Of a stretch of 64,000 nt of DNA, positions 48,490-56,892 are shown piece after piece. How positions within the stretch are numbered: position 1 is the first letter of the stretch; the number at the start of each line of letters is the position of its first letter. Position numbers and translations under genes: made by a program. Source of the stretch: Intrasporangium calvum (lineage in GTDB: Bacteria; Actinomycetota; Actinomycetes; Actinomycetales; Dermatophilaceae); assembly GCF_028446585.1 (NCBI RefSeq), contig NZ_JAPFQL010000042.1, positions 1 to 64,000 on the forward strand. The letters run 5' to 3'. Below the pieces are notes generated by a model. The model searched no databases, had not been told where the DNA came from, and was given only the letters and a program-made list of their open reading frames with translations.

Positions 48490-49812
48490 GTGGGCGTCGT
48501 CCAGACTGACCAGCTCCTCAGCGCGGTGTTTGATGCCGCAGAGAACGCCTCACCGCTCGACGCCGTCGAAGCGGTCACGGCGTCATTGGCGGCAGAGCTC
48601 CGGGCCTCGGGCGCGTACTTCCTCATCGCCGACACGGCCGGTGGCCAGCTCGTCCGGATGTCCCACGGCGCTTCAGCAGAGGCACTGGTGGCGCAGGGCC
48701 TCGGTGGTCTCGAGGGGCTGACCCGGCTCGACGACGGCGAGCAGTCCGTGTCCGTGCCGATCGAGGGCCTCGTCGAGGTCGCGCTGCGGACGCAGACGCC
48801 GCAGGTCGTCCCGCCTTCCTCGTCCTGGGGGCGGGGCACGGACGGAGCCCGCTGGGTCGTCCTCGCTCCCGTGACCCAGCGGGGCGAGGTCCTCGGGCTG
48901 CTCCAGCTATCGCTCCCGGTGGCGCCCGACGCCGAGACCCTCGAGCGGATCGGGCGCGTCGGTCACATGCTCGCCTTCGTCGTCATCGCCAACCGGCGCC
49001 ACACCGACGTCTTCGACCGGGCCGAGCGGGGGACCCGCTTCTCGCTGCCCGCGGAGATCCAGCACCGGCTGCTGCCTGCATCGTTCACCTGCGAAGCGGG
49101 CGCCTTTGCTCTCGCCGGCTGGCTCGAGCCAGCCGCCTCCGTCGGCGGGGACACCTTCGACTACTCCCTCGGGCGCGACGTGCTGCACCTGTCCCTGACC
49201 GACGCGATGGGGCACGGCGTCGCGAGCGCCCTCACCGCCACGCTCTGCGTCAGCAGCATCCGCAACAGCCGGCGCATGGGCGCGTCGCTCACCGAGCAGG
49301 CGCACACAGCCAACCTCGCCCTCTTCGAGCACGCCGCAGCGAGCGGGGCGGACCGCTTCGTCACCGGCATGCTGGGCCGGCTCGACCTCAGCACCGGCAC
49401 GCTCGCCATGGTCAACGCCGGCCACGTCGCTCCCTATCTTTGGCGCGACGGCGTCGCTGCGGCGATCACCCTGCCCGTCAACCTTCCGCTGGGGCTTTTC
49501 GCCGACACCACATTCGAGGCCACCGAGGTCGCGCTGCAGGCCGGCGACCGACTCGTGATGGTGACCGACGGGATGCTCGAGCGGGAAGCCTCGAATCTTG
49601 ACCTGATGGAGGCGATCGTCGGGACGCGGCACCTCCATCCACGCGAGGCCACCCGCAGCCTGACCGAGATGGTGCTGCGCCTCTGCGGCCAGTCGCTCGC
49701 CGACGACGCCACGATCCTGGTCGTCGACTGGCACGGCGGGCACGGCACGCCCCGGCGGACGATCGCCGGCGCCGAGCAGTGGCGCACCAGCGCTGACCGC
49801 GCTCGCCGGTGA
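48490..49812 (+). CDS. GAF-SpoIIE (PP2C) phosphatase, RsbU-like
   Basis: The protein has 440 residues from GTG 48490. An N-terminal GAF-like sensor domain (about 1-170; ASLAAELRASGAYFLIADTAG) is followed by the SpoIIE/RsbU phosphatase domain (SVGGDTFDYSLG, LTDAMGHGVASAL, VNAGHVAPYL, MVTDGMLE, DDATILVVD). All the metal-binding Asp motifs are present. It should dephosphorylate an anti-anti-sigma factor, but no STAS or anti-sigma gene is nearby. Confidence 0.88.
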   Translation: MGVVQTDQLLSAVFDAAENASPLDAVEAVTASLAAELRASGAYFLIADTAGGQLVRMSHGASAEALVAQGLGGLEGLTRLDDGEQSVSVPIEGLVEVALRTQTPQVVPPSSSWGRGTDGARWVVLAPVTQRGEVLGLLQLSLPVAPDAETLERIGRVGHMLAFVVIANRRHTDVFDRAERGTRFSLPAEIQHRLLPASFTCEAGAFALAGWLEPAASVGGDTFDYSLGRDVLHLSLTDAMGHGVASALTATLCVSSIRNSRRMGASLTEQAHTANLALFEHAAASGADRFVTGMLGRLDLSTGTLAMVNAGHVAPYLWRDGVAAAITLPVNLPLGLFADTTFEATEVALQAGDRLVMVTDGMLEREASNLDLMEAIVGTRHLHPREATRSLTEMVLRLCGQSLADDATILVVDWHGGHGTPRRTIAGAEQWRTSADRARR

Positions 49813-50039
49813 GGTCGTCGAACCTGACTGGAGGTTGTTGACGGTGTCGTGGCTCTCGGGTTCCGCCGGGCGCTCTGGGGTCGAGGCGCGTTGTGTGTGG
49901 GTTGACCTCGATGCGTCGGGCTCGGCTGCCTGCGTCGGAGCCATGGTCCGGTTGGGCCTGGATGCGTCGGGTTCAGGCGACGCATGCAGGTTTTCCTGAG
50001 GGCGGGTTGGCCGACCCTGCGCGCGCCCAGCGAAACGAC

Positions 50040-50070
50040 AGCACCCCCGGACGATGCGTCCGGGGGTGCT
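50040..50070. terminator. Perfect 14-bp hairpin
   Basis: AGCACCCCCGGACG/CGTCCGGGGGTGCT around ATG, followed by TCGCGTT. It could end the phosphatase transcript. Confidence 0.8.
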
Positions 50071-50210
50071 TCGCGTTCGGCAGACAGGGAAACGGCCGAA
50101 CGTTTCGGGGGTAGCAAAACGCTAGCGATCCCGGGACTCCCACGGTGCCGTAAGGCACGGCCATGTGATGCACGTCTCAGCACCGGCCTCGAGACCACGG
50201 CCGCTCGCCG

Positions 50211-50240
50211 CCGTCGACAGCTGCAGCACGCAGTCGACGG
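50211..50240. terminator. Hairpin downstream of the GNAT gene
   Basis: CCGTCGAC/GTCGACGG with loop AGCTGCAGCACGCA, 14 bases after the minus-strand GNAT stop. The loop resembles those of the GCAACAC hairpin family. Confidence 0.55.
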
Positions 50241-50253
50241 TCCTGCACTCACC

Positions 50254-50808
50254 TCACGCGTTGGCCACCCATTCGCGCCTCAGCAGGCCGTAGACCCATG
50301 AGTCGGACACGTCACCATTGACGATGCAGTCCTCGCGCAGAGTCCCCTCACGCACGAAGCCCAGCTTCTCCAGCACTCGCGCCGACGCGACGTTGCGCGT
50401 GTCGGCCTCTGCCTGCACCCGGTTGAGATCCAGCGTGTCGAAGGCCCACCGGAGCAGGGCGCGCGCCGCCTCTGTGGCGAAACCGTGGCCCCACGCCCGC
50501 TCGGTGAGGCAGTAACCGAGGGAGGCACTGCGGAAGTCCGGGTTCCAGCTGTTGAGGCTGATCCAGCCGACGAAGACCTGATCGGCCCGGCGCTCGATCA
50601 CGAGGCGCGTGCCGCTTCCCTCGTCGGCCATCTCCTGGCACCTGGCCAGGAAGCGCTCGACCGAGGCCCTGTCCACCCACGGCGGGGAGTCCCAGTAGCG
50701 CAGCACGTGCGCGTTGCTCTGCAGGGCGAAGATGTCGTCTGCATCGCTGTCGGCGAAGGGACGCAGGAGCAGTCGCTCCGTCTCCAGGGTCGGCGTCTCG
50801 AGGGTCAC
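50254..50808 (-). CDS. RimJ/RimL-type GNAT N-acetyltransferase
   Basis: The protein has 184 residues from GTG 50808 (AAGGTGG upstream; GTG 50817 is an alternative). TPTLETERLLLRPFADSD at the start, SLGYCLTERAWGHGFATEAARALL (acetyl-CoA loop) and EADTRNVASARVLEKLGFVREG are typical of the ribosomal-protein or small-molecule acetyltransferase branch. The substrate is unknown. Confidence 0.88.
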   Translation of the reverse strand: MTLETPTLETERLLLRPFADSDADDIFALQSNAHVLRYWDSPPWVDRASVERFLARCQEMADEGSGTRLVIERRADQVFVGWISLNSWNPDFRSASLGYCLTERAWGHGFATEAARALLRWAFDTLDLNRVQAEADTRNVASARVLEKLGFVREGTLREDCIVNGDVSDSWVYGLLRREWVANA

Positions 50809-50969
50809 GACGGCCACCTTGCACGGAAGACCAGGCCTTCGCCACCGAGAAAACGGCTGGCTCGGCTGGCTCGCCCTCTTCGAGCGCGTGATCCCGCCAC
50901 GTGGTCCCTGCCCGGGCTCTCGATCTCGCGACGCCCCGGGCACTGCGACGGCCGGTCCTCTTGGGCAAG

Positions 50970-51446
50970 ATGTCCGCCATGGGTGTCCCTGTCGACTTCA
51001 CGAACGTCTCCACCGATGGCGTGGAGTCCTCCCCCCACGCTGATGCACTGGCTGGCCTGAGAGCCAACGAGGCCCGCTACTTCTCCACGAAGTACGGGCA
51101 CACCTTCGAGGTCTCTCCCGCAACCGATGAGGCTGCGACGCTGGCCTGGGTGGAGCGCATCCTGGAAGAGGACCGCGGCATCAAGTTCGCCGCCCGTCCG
51201 TTGCAGATCAGCATCAACGACGTTGACGGCATCCACTGGGTCCACGTCTTCTACGAGTCCGGGCTGGCGCTCAACGTCCTGTGGACGATCGCGGACGGTG
51301 GCAAGCGCGCCGTCGGTTTCAAGCTGTGCGAAGGGATGGACGTGCCTGAGGAGCTTGCGGCCTTCAAGTTCGCCCGGCAGAAGTCGAAGCTCGCCGGGAC
51401 GATTCGGGGGTCCTTCTTCGTGATCAAGGGCGACTACCCGTACTAA
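50970..51446 (+). CDS. Hypothetical protein, 158 aa
   Basis: I do not recognise the family. The protein is soluble, with a regular alpha/beta pattern ([46 protein letters not shown]) and a basic end. ATG 50970 or 50979 may be the start. It is divergent from the GNAT gene with about 160 bases between and convergent with ychF. Confidence 0.65.
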   Translation: MSAMGVPVDFTNVSTDGVESSPHADALAGLRANEARYFSTKYGHTFEVSPATDEAATLAWVERILEEDRGIKFAARPLQISINDVDGIHWVHVFYESGLALNVLWTIADGGKRAVGFKLCEGMDVPEELAAFKFARQKSKLAGTIRGSFFVIKGDYPY

Positions 51447-51508
51447 CCGATGTGGCCCGCCACGCCAAAGCTGCGGACCGTGGTCCCCACCTGTCGGCGC
51501 AGCCCCGA

Positions 51509-52594
51509 TCAGACGTTGAAGCGGAACTCCACGACGTCGCCGTCCTGCATGACGTAGTCCTTGCCCTCGATGCGCACCTTGCCGGCCGCCTTGGCCGCAG
51601 CCATTGACCCCGCCGCGACGAGGTCGTCGAAGGACACGACCTCGGCCTTGATGAAGCCACGCTGGAAGTCCGTGTGGATGACCCCGGCGGCCTGCGGCGC
51701 GGTCCAGCCCTTGCCGATCGTCCAGGCGCGCGTCTCCTTGGGCCCGGCGGTCAGGTAGGTCTGCAGGCCCAGCGTGTGGAAGCCCTGCCGTGCGAGCTGG
51801 TTCATCCCCGACTCCTCAGCACCGAACGACTGGAGCAGCTCGAGCGCCTCCTCGGGCTCCATGTCCATCAGGTCCATCTCGAGCTTCGCGTTGAGGAAGA
51901 CCGCGTCGGCAGGGGCCACCGAGGCGGCCAGCGTCGTCTTGAGCTCCTCGTCGGCGAGCTGGTCCTCGTCGAGGTTGAACACGTAGATGAAGGGCTTGGT
52001 GGTCAGCAGACCCAGCCCCTTCGCCTCGGCCAGGTCGACCCCGGAAGCCGGCCCAGCGGCATACAGCGTCTTGCCTTCTTCGAGCACCTTCTGCGCGGCG
52101 AGCGCGTTGTCGAGGGCACCCTTGCGGTCCTTGTTGACGCGCGACTCCTTCTCGAGGCGGGCGACGGCCTTCTCGAGGGTCTGGAGGTCAGCGAGGACGA
52201 GCTCGGTCTCGATGGTCTCGATGTCGCCGCGCGGGTCGACCTTGCCGTCGACGTGGACGACGTCGTCGTCGGTGAAGACGCGCACGACCTGGCAGATCGC
52301 GTCGGACTCGCGGATGTTGGCGAGGAACTTGTTGCCGAGCCCCTCCCCCTCGCTGGCGCCGCGGACGAGGCCGGCGATGTCGACGAAGCTCACCGTGGCC
52401 GGCAGGATCCGCTCCGAGCCGAAGATCTCGGCGAGCGTGTTGAGCCTCCCGTCGGGCAGCGGCACGACACCGATGTTGGGCTCGATCGTCGCGAACGGGT
52501 AGTTCGCGGCGAGGACGCTGTTCTTGGTCAGGGCGTTGAAGAGCGTCGACTTGCCGACGTTGGGGAGCCCGACGATTCCGATGGTGAGTGCCAC
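51509..52594 (-). CDS. ychF: Redox/ribosome-linked ATPase YchF (OLA1)
   Basis: The protein has 361 residues. The G1 loop is [15 protein letters not shown], followed by [22 protein letters not shown] and the YchF C-terminal TGS-like domain ([19 protein letters not shown]). It is a universal Obg-family ATPase that binds ribosomes. YAAGPASG in the coiled-coil region is encoded by a dispersed-repeat copy, so the insertion is tolerated in an otherwise very conserved protein. Confidence 0.95.
   Translation of the reverse strand: MALTIGIVGLPNVGKSTLFNALTKNSVLAANYPFATIEPNIGVVPLPDGRLNTLAEIFGSERILPATVSFVDIAGLVRGASEGEGLGNKFLANIRESDAICQVVRVFTDDDVVHVDGKVDPRGDIETIETELVLADLQTLEKAVARLEKESRVNKDRKGALDNALAAQKVLEEGKTLYAAGPASGVDLAEAKGLGLLTTKPFIYVFNLDEDQLADEELKTTLAASVAPADAVFLNAKLEMDLMDMEPEEALELLQSFGAEESGMNQLARQGFHTLGLQTYLTAGPKETRAWTIGKGWTAPQAAGVIHTDFQRGFIKAEVVSFDDLVAAGSMAAAKAAGKVRIEGKDYVMQDGDVVEFRFNV
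52051..52064 (-). repeat. Dispersed repeat, core copy inside ychF
   Basis: GCCCAGCGGCATAC; on the gene strand it reads YAAG. Confidence 0.65.
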
Positions 52595-52638
52595 GGGGTC
52601 AAGAGTCTAGTGGCCGCGTGGCCGGCTCCCGACCATCC

Positions 52639-52661
52639 CGTATGCCGCTGAGCTCGCTCCC
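52639..52661 (+). repeat. Dispersed repeat, extended copy upstream of ychF
   Basis: CGTATGCCGCTGAGC plus TCGCTCCC. About 30 following bases resemble those after the copy at 18953. Confidence 0.85.
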
Positions 52662-52691
52662 AGCGCACCCGCAGCCCCAGCCCTCCCGCGC

Positions 52692-53525
52692 TCAGGCAGG
52701 CCGGACACCGCAGAGCTGGCGCGACTGGGCGACGAGTGCTCCGGTCGAGTCCCAGATCTGCGCGTCCTCCTCGAGGAGTCCGCCGCCGACGTTCTGGGTG
52801 GTCAGCATGACCCGGAGCCAACCGGGTGCGGGACGACGCCGGATGTGGCCGGTGAACTCGAGGGTGGGCGTCCAGCCGTAGAGGCCCAGGTCGAACGCCA
52901 CGGGCGGGAAGGCATCGAGGGCGAGCGCGAGCATCGTCGTGTCGGGCTCTCTCTGGTCGCGGAGCCGGAGCCAGCCCTGGATGAGCCCGCGCATCGAGGG
53001 CTTGCCGACGGCCCAGCCCGCGGTCGCCGGGTCGAGGCGGATGTCGACCCGGTCGAGGAAGTGGTTGTGGCGCAGGAAGTCCGGCGGCGCCTGCTGTGCG
53101 GAGACGCACTCGTCCGGCGGGGGGAGGTCGGGCGCGGCCGACTGGCGGTAGGTGTCGGTGCCGTCGAGGTTGCCGAAGGAGGCGATGGCGCGCATCCGCT
53201 CGACCTGCCCGCCGTCGACCTCCTGGTGGACACTCACCTGTCCGGTCGTGAGCCGGCGGCCGGCGCGCATGAGCTCCGTCGAGGCGGTGAACGCCCCGGG
53301 TGCCGAGGCCGTCATGAAGTAGGCGCTGACGACGACGGGGTCGAGGTGCTCGGTCACCTCGTCGGGGTCGGCCGCGAGGTGCTCGCGCAGGGCGTTGAGG
53401 GCCGCAGCCATCACGACACCACCGTTGACGGCGTTGCCGATCATCCAGTCCTGCGTGAAGGCGCCCCGCCGGGTCGCGGGCTGGTCGGTCGGCTCGAGCC
53501 GGATCACGTCGTCGTACTCACTCAC
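52692..53525 (-). CDS. Acyl-CoA thioesterase, TesB-like (double hotdog)
   Basis: The protein has 277 residues from GTG 53525; GTG 53531 is possible. FTQDWMIGNAVNGGVVMAAALNAL in the first hotdog, DPVVVSAYFMTASAPGAF, and a second hotdog (GWTPTLEFTGHIRRRPAPGWLRV ... ALVAQSRQLCGV) match the actinobacterial thioesterase family (4HBT_3). It is likely to hydrolyse acyl-CoA in the cytosol. Confidence 0.85.
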   Translation of the reverse strand: MSEYDDVIRLEPTDQPATRRGAFTQDWMIGNAVNGGVVMAAALNALREHLAADPDEVTEHLDPVVVSAYFMTASAPGAFTASTELMRAGRRLTTGQVSVHQEVDGGQVERMRAIASFGNLDGTDTYRQSAAPDLPPPDECVSAQQAPPDFLRHNHFLDRVDIRLDPATAGWAVGKPSMRGLIQGWLRLRDQREPDTTMLALALDAFPPVAFDLGLYGWTPTLEFTGHIRRRPAPGWLRVMLTTQNVGGGLLEEDAQIWDSTGALVAQSRQLCGVRPA

Positions 53526-53613
53526 AACCACGGTGTCTAGCAGACTGCCCCGACGCCGCCCCCAACGGCGTGCCCTGCCGGACGCTGTCAGTGGCCTCTG
53601 CCACGGTTGCGGC

Positions 53614-54855
53614 ATGGACTCAGCCGCACTGCTCACCGGTCTCGTCACCGGCCTGCTCCTCGGTGGCCTGCTCGGCTTCCTCTGGGTGCGTGGGTCGCTC
53701 CTGTCCCGGGCGACCGCCGCCGAGGCCGAGCGTGACGTCCTGCGCCAACGGCTCGACGACCTCGAGCTGGCGCGGGCCGAGTCGGCCGACACGGCAGCCC
53801 TGCTCGCGCCGCTGCGCGACACCATCGGCCGCGTGGAGCGGCAGGTGGGGGCTCTGGAGCGCGACCGCGTCGAGCAGTTCGGCGAGCTCGGTGAGCGCCT
53901 CAACTCCGTCAGCCGGTCGACCGAGTCCCTGCGCTCCGAGACTGCGACCCTGGCGAGCGCCCTCAGCGCCTCCTCGGTCCGGGGCGCCTGGGGCGAGGTG
54001 CAGCTGCGTCGGGTGCTCGAGCTGTCGGGGCTGCTCGCCCGCTGCGACTTCGACGAGCAGGTGACCCGGACGTCGAGCCACGGCGCGACGATCCGACCCG
54101 ACGCCGTCGTCAACCTGCCCGGCGGGCGGCACGTCGTCATCGACAGCAAGGCGCCGATGTCCCACTTCCTCCAGGCACAGGGCGAGTCGGTCAGCGCCCA
54201 GGAGCGCACGGAGCTGCTGGGCGCCCACGCGACGTCCCTGCGCCGGCACGTCGACGCGCTGGCGGGCAAGGCCTACTGGAGCGCCTTCAGCCGCTCGCCC
54301 GAGGTCGTCGTGTGCTTCGTCCCCGGGGAGGCCATCCTCGGCGCGGCGCTCGCCGACGACCCGGGGCTCTATGAGCACGCGCTGAACCGCAAGGTCGTCC
54401 TCGCCTCCCCCGGCACGCTCTTCGCCGTGCTGCGCACGATCGGCGCAGTCTGGCAGCAGGACGCGCTGGAGCAGAACGCCCGAGACCTCCTCGCCCTCGG
54501 CCAGGAGCTGCACGCCCGGCTCTCGACCCTCGGCGGCCACGTCTCGGCGATGGGCCAGTCACTCGCCCGCAGCGTGGAGAACTACAACCGGTTCGTCGGC
54601 ACGCTCGAGTCTCGCGTGTTCGTCACGGCGCGCCGGCTGCGGGAGCTGGGGATCGCCCAGCAGGACGAGCAGCCGGAGACCCTGCCGCTCGAGGCAGCGC
54701 CGAGGACGCTGAGCGCGCCCGAGCTGCTCGGCGATGAGGCCGGGCTCGGCGATGTCGGCCGCGCGGCACGTGACGAAGTTCACCTCGCCCGCGAGCGCGT
54801 CGTGGACCCCGTGCACGGCGAGGGGCGCGTGGGTGAACGCGAGGAGAGCGCCTGA
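53614..54855 (+). CDS. rmuC: DNA recombination protein RmuC
   Basis: The protein has 413 residues from ATG 53614. An N-terminal membrane helix (ALLTGLVTGLLLGGLLGFLWV) is followed by a coiled coil (about 35-120) and the RmuC domain (SVRGAWGEVQLRRVLELSGL, PGGRHVVIDSKAPMSHF, VVVCFVPGEAILGAAL). RmuC limits inversions at short inverted repeats. The C-terminal 50 residues are not part of the usual domain. Confidence 0.92.
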   Translation: MDSAALLTGLVTGLLLGGLLGFLWVRGSLLSRATAAEAERDVLRQRLDDLELARAESADTAALLAPLRDTIGRVERQVGALERDRVEQFGELGERLNSVSRSTESLRSETATLASALSASSVRGAWGEVQLRRVLELSGLLARCDFDEQVTRTSSHGATIRPDAVVNLPGGRHVVIDSKAPMSHFLQAQGESVSAQERTELLGAHATSLRRHVDALAGKAYWSAFSRSPEVVVCFVPGEAILGAALADDPGLYEHALNRKVVLASPGTLFAVLRTIGAVWQQDALEQNARDLLALGQELHARLSTLGGHVSAMGQSLARSVENYNRFVGTLESRVFVTARRLRELGIAQQDEQPETLPLEAAPRTLSAPELLGDEAGLGDVGRAARDEVHLARERVVDPVHGEGRVGEREESA

Positions 54856-54900
54856 CGTCGTGGAAGCGGCGAACTGCACATTTGACGCGCGCCCGATACG

Positions 54901-56661
54901 GTGGACTTCCACCTCGTCGCCCCCGAGAATTGCCCCCGTGACAGGTGGTGCGCAGTGACGGTGGGTGGGGGCCCCACCCCGGAAGAGGGACCAACGAGGC
55001 CGGAGCGACGCATCGGCCCCTACGAGGCATCACTGCGTGAGTCGGCCAGCCAGGCCGAGGCCACTCACCGCGCGAGAGTGCAGGCAGCACGTCGCCGCCG
55101 TGTCGTCATCTCGGCGGTCACAGCAGTGGCGGTGGCCGCGGCCGGCTTCGTCAGCTGGCGCCTGCTCACTCCTGCCGCGCCGCCCACCTCCGTCCCGTCG
55201 ACTGCGGCCTCCCCGATCTCCTGCTCCGACGCCACAGCGGTCACCGTGGCTGCGGCACCTGCCGTCGCGCCGGTGCTCGCGGCGCTCGCCGAGACACTGA
55301 GCACCGAGGAGACCGGGCCCTGTGCGGCGTTCACGATCCAGTCGGTGGAGCCCTTCGCCGTCTCGGGCACGATCGGCACGGCGGCCGCTCCGGATGCGTG
55401 GGTTACGGACTCGACCGAGTGGGTCGCGCGAGCCGGTTCGCTCGCCGGTGGGCAGCTCACGGTGGCTGAGCCCTTCGCGTCGACCGGCATCGTGGTGGCC
55501 ATGCCGCGCGCCGGCGCCGAGCAGGTCGGCGCCGAGGCGAAGTGGGCCTCGGCGCTCACAGCTGGGACCCCCGTCCGCGTGCCGGACCCGACGCGCTCTG
55601 CCGCGGGCGCCTGGGCGCTCGGGGCGGCCGCTGCGGGTCTGCCGGCCGACCGGCTCACCGAGGTGATCCGGGCCAGCGCGGCCTCCCCCGCCCCGGGCCT
55701 GGCCGCGGTGGCCGACTCGCAGACGCCCCTCGGGGTGGTCGTCTCCGCCGCGCAGCTGCTCGCCTTCAACGAGTCCAACGGCGGGCGGGCCCTCGCGGCC
55801 GTCGCTCCCGTCGACGGCGCACCATCCCTCAACTACCGCCTCATCACCGTGACCGACGAGCCGAAGGTGGCCGGGCTCATCGCCGACCTGGCTGCCTACC
55901 TCGGCACCGAGGACGCCAAGTCGGCCCTCTCGACGGCCGGCTTCACGACACCCGGAGGCCCTGATCCAGAGCTGCCCTCGCCGCTCTATGGCCAGGTCGT
56001 CGAGGCATCGGCTCCCGATGCACAGGCCCTCAAGACGGTCCGGTCGACGTGGGCGGCCGCCAGCCCGAAGCGCCAGACGCTCCTCGTGCTCGACGTCTCC
56101 GGCTCGATGCTCCGGCGCACGGACCAGGGCACGCGCCTCGAGGTCATTCAGGCCGCCGCCCTCGAATCAGTCGCTTCGCTGCCGCCCACCAACCGGGTGG
56201 GCCTGTGGGCCTACTCGTTGCACATCGGCAACAAGGGCGACGACTTCCGCCAGCTGCTGGGCGCTGCGCCCATCGGCGACACGGAGCACCTGCGTGACGT
56301 GCGCAAGCAGATGGCCGGTCTCACGCGCGTCGTGGGCGGTGGCCGCGGACTCTACGACACCATCGTGGCGAGCTACCAGCGCGCGCGGTCGATCTATGCC
56401 CCGGGCCAGCAGAACACCGTCGTGGTGATCGCCGACGGGCCCAACGACGACGACTACGGCGCCTCGCTCAACGACGCTCGCGCCAAGCTCAAGCGGTTGG
56501 TCGACGCCCGCAACCCGATCCGGATGGAGATCATCGGTTTTGGCAGTGAGCCGAAGGCCGAGGCGCTGGAGTCCTTCGCCACGATGACCGGCGGGCGATA
56601 CCGCAGCGCCGCCGAGCCCGGGGATCTCCTGCCGGCGCTGCGGGCGGCCCTGGGCGGCTGA
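54901..56661 (+). CDS. Membrane protein with substrate-binding-like and vWA domains (intact MIDAS)
   Basis: The protein has 586 residues. GTG 54901 (VDFHLVAPEN) is supported because its paralog also starts GTGGACTTC. A cytosolic N-terminus carries RRIGPYEASLRES and precedes one transmembrane helix (about 68-88). An extracellular periplasmic-binding-like domain (about 105-350; VTVAAAPAVAPVL) and a vWA domain follow (LLVLDVSGSML, with the DxSxS MIDAS intact; FGSEPKAEALESF). Such proteins probably bind a metal-dependent extracellular ligand; function is unknown. Confidence 0.82.
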   Translation: MDFHLVAPENCPRDRWCAVTVGGGPTPEEGPTRPERRIGPYEASLRESASQAEATHRARVQAARRRRVVISAVTAVAVAAAGFVSWRLLTPAAPPTSVPSTAASPISCSDATAVTVAAAPAVAPVLAALAETLSTEETGPCAAFTIQSVEPFAVSGTIGTAAAPDAWVTDSTEWVARAGSLAGGQLTVAEPFASTGIVVAMPRAGAEQVGAEAKWASALTAGTPVRVPDPTRSAAGAWALGAAAAGLPADRLTEVIRASAASPAPGLAAVADSQTPLGVVVSAAQLLAFNESNGGRALAAVAPVDGAPSLNYRLITVTDEPKVAGLIADLAAYLGTEDAKSALSTAGFTTPGGPDPELPSPLYGQVVEASAPDAQALKTVRSTWAAASPKRQTLLVLDVSGSMLRRTDQGTRLEVIQAAALESVASLPPTNRVGLWAYSLHIGNKGDDFRQLLGAAPIGDTEHLRDVRKQMAGLTRVVGGGRGLYDTIVASYQRARSIYAPGQQNTVVVIADGPNDDDYGASLNDARAKLKRLVDARNPIRMEIIGFGSEPKAEALESFATMTGGRYRSAAEPGDLLPALRAALGG

Positions 56662-56857
56662 GACGCCCCCAGGGCTGCAGAACGCCGGTTGACCAGCGGG
56701 TGAACTCCTGTCGTTGCTGGGCTGTCCTGCGGCTGAACCCGCCTGCCCAGGCCTGACTCGACCCACCCATCAAACCCCTTCTCCCACAATCAAATCCGAC
56801 GGTTGCCCGCCAGCGGGACGCATCGTCAGAGCTGTCGACCGCGACGCTGGGCTGCGG

Positions 56858-56886
56858 TTGGTGTCCTGCACGAATCGCCGCATACT
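56858..56886 (+). promoter_or_regulatory. Predicted promoter of the second vWA gene
   Basis: TTGGTG, a 17-base spacer and CATACT, ending 6 bases before the GTG start. This fits a vegetative promoter and leaderless mRNA. Confidence 0.55.
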
Positions 56887-56892
56887 CGCGAC

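Larger units (their letters stand above)
49813..50253. other. Gene-free stretch with hairpins
   Basis: This 441-base stretch between convergent genes contains a repeat cluster (49908-49990: GATGCGTCGGG twice, with TGCGTCG/CGACGCA pairing), a perfect 14-bp terminator (50040-50070) and a smaller hairpin (50211-50240). I see no gene in it. Confidence 0.7.

Noticed and set aside
50071-50210. Possible tRNA or small RNA between the phosphatase and GNAT genes
   Set aside because: Pairings are present but no cloverleaf, anticodon arm or T-loop could be found.
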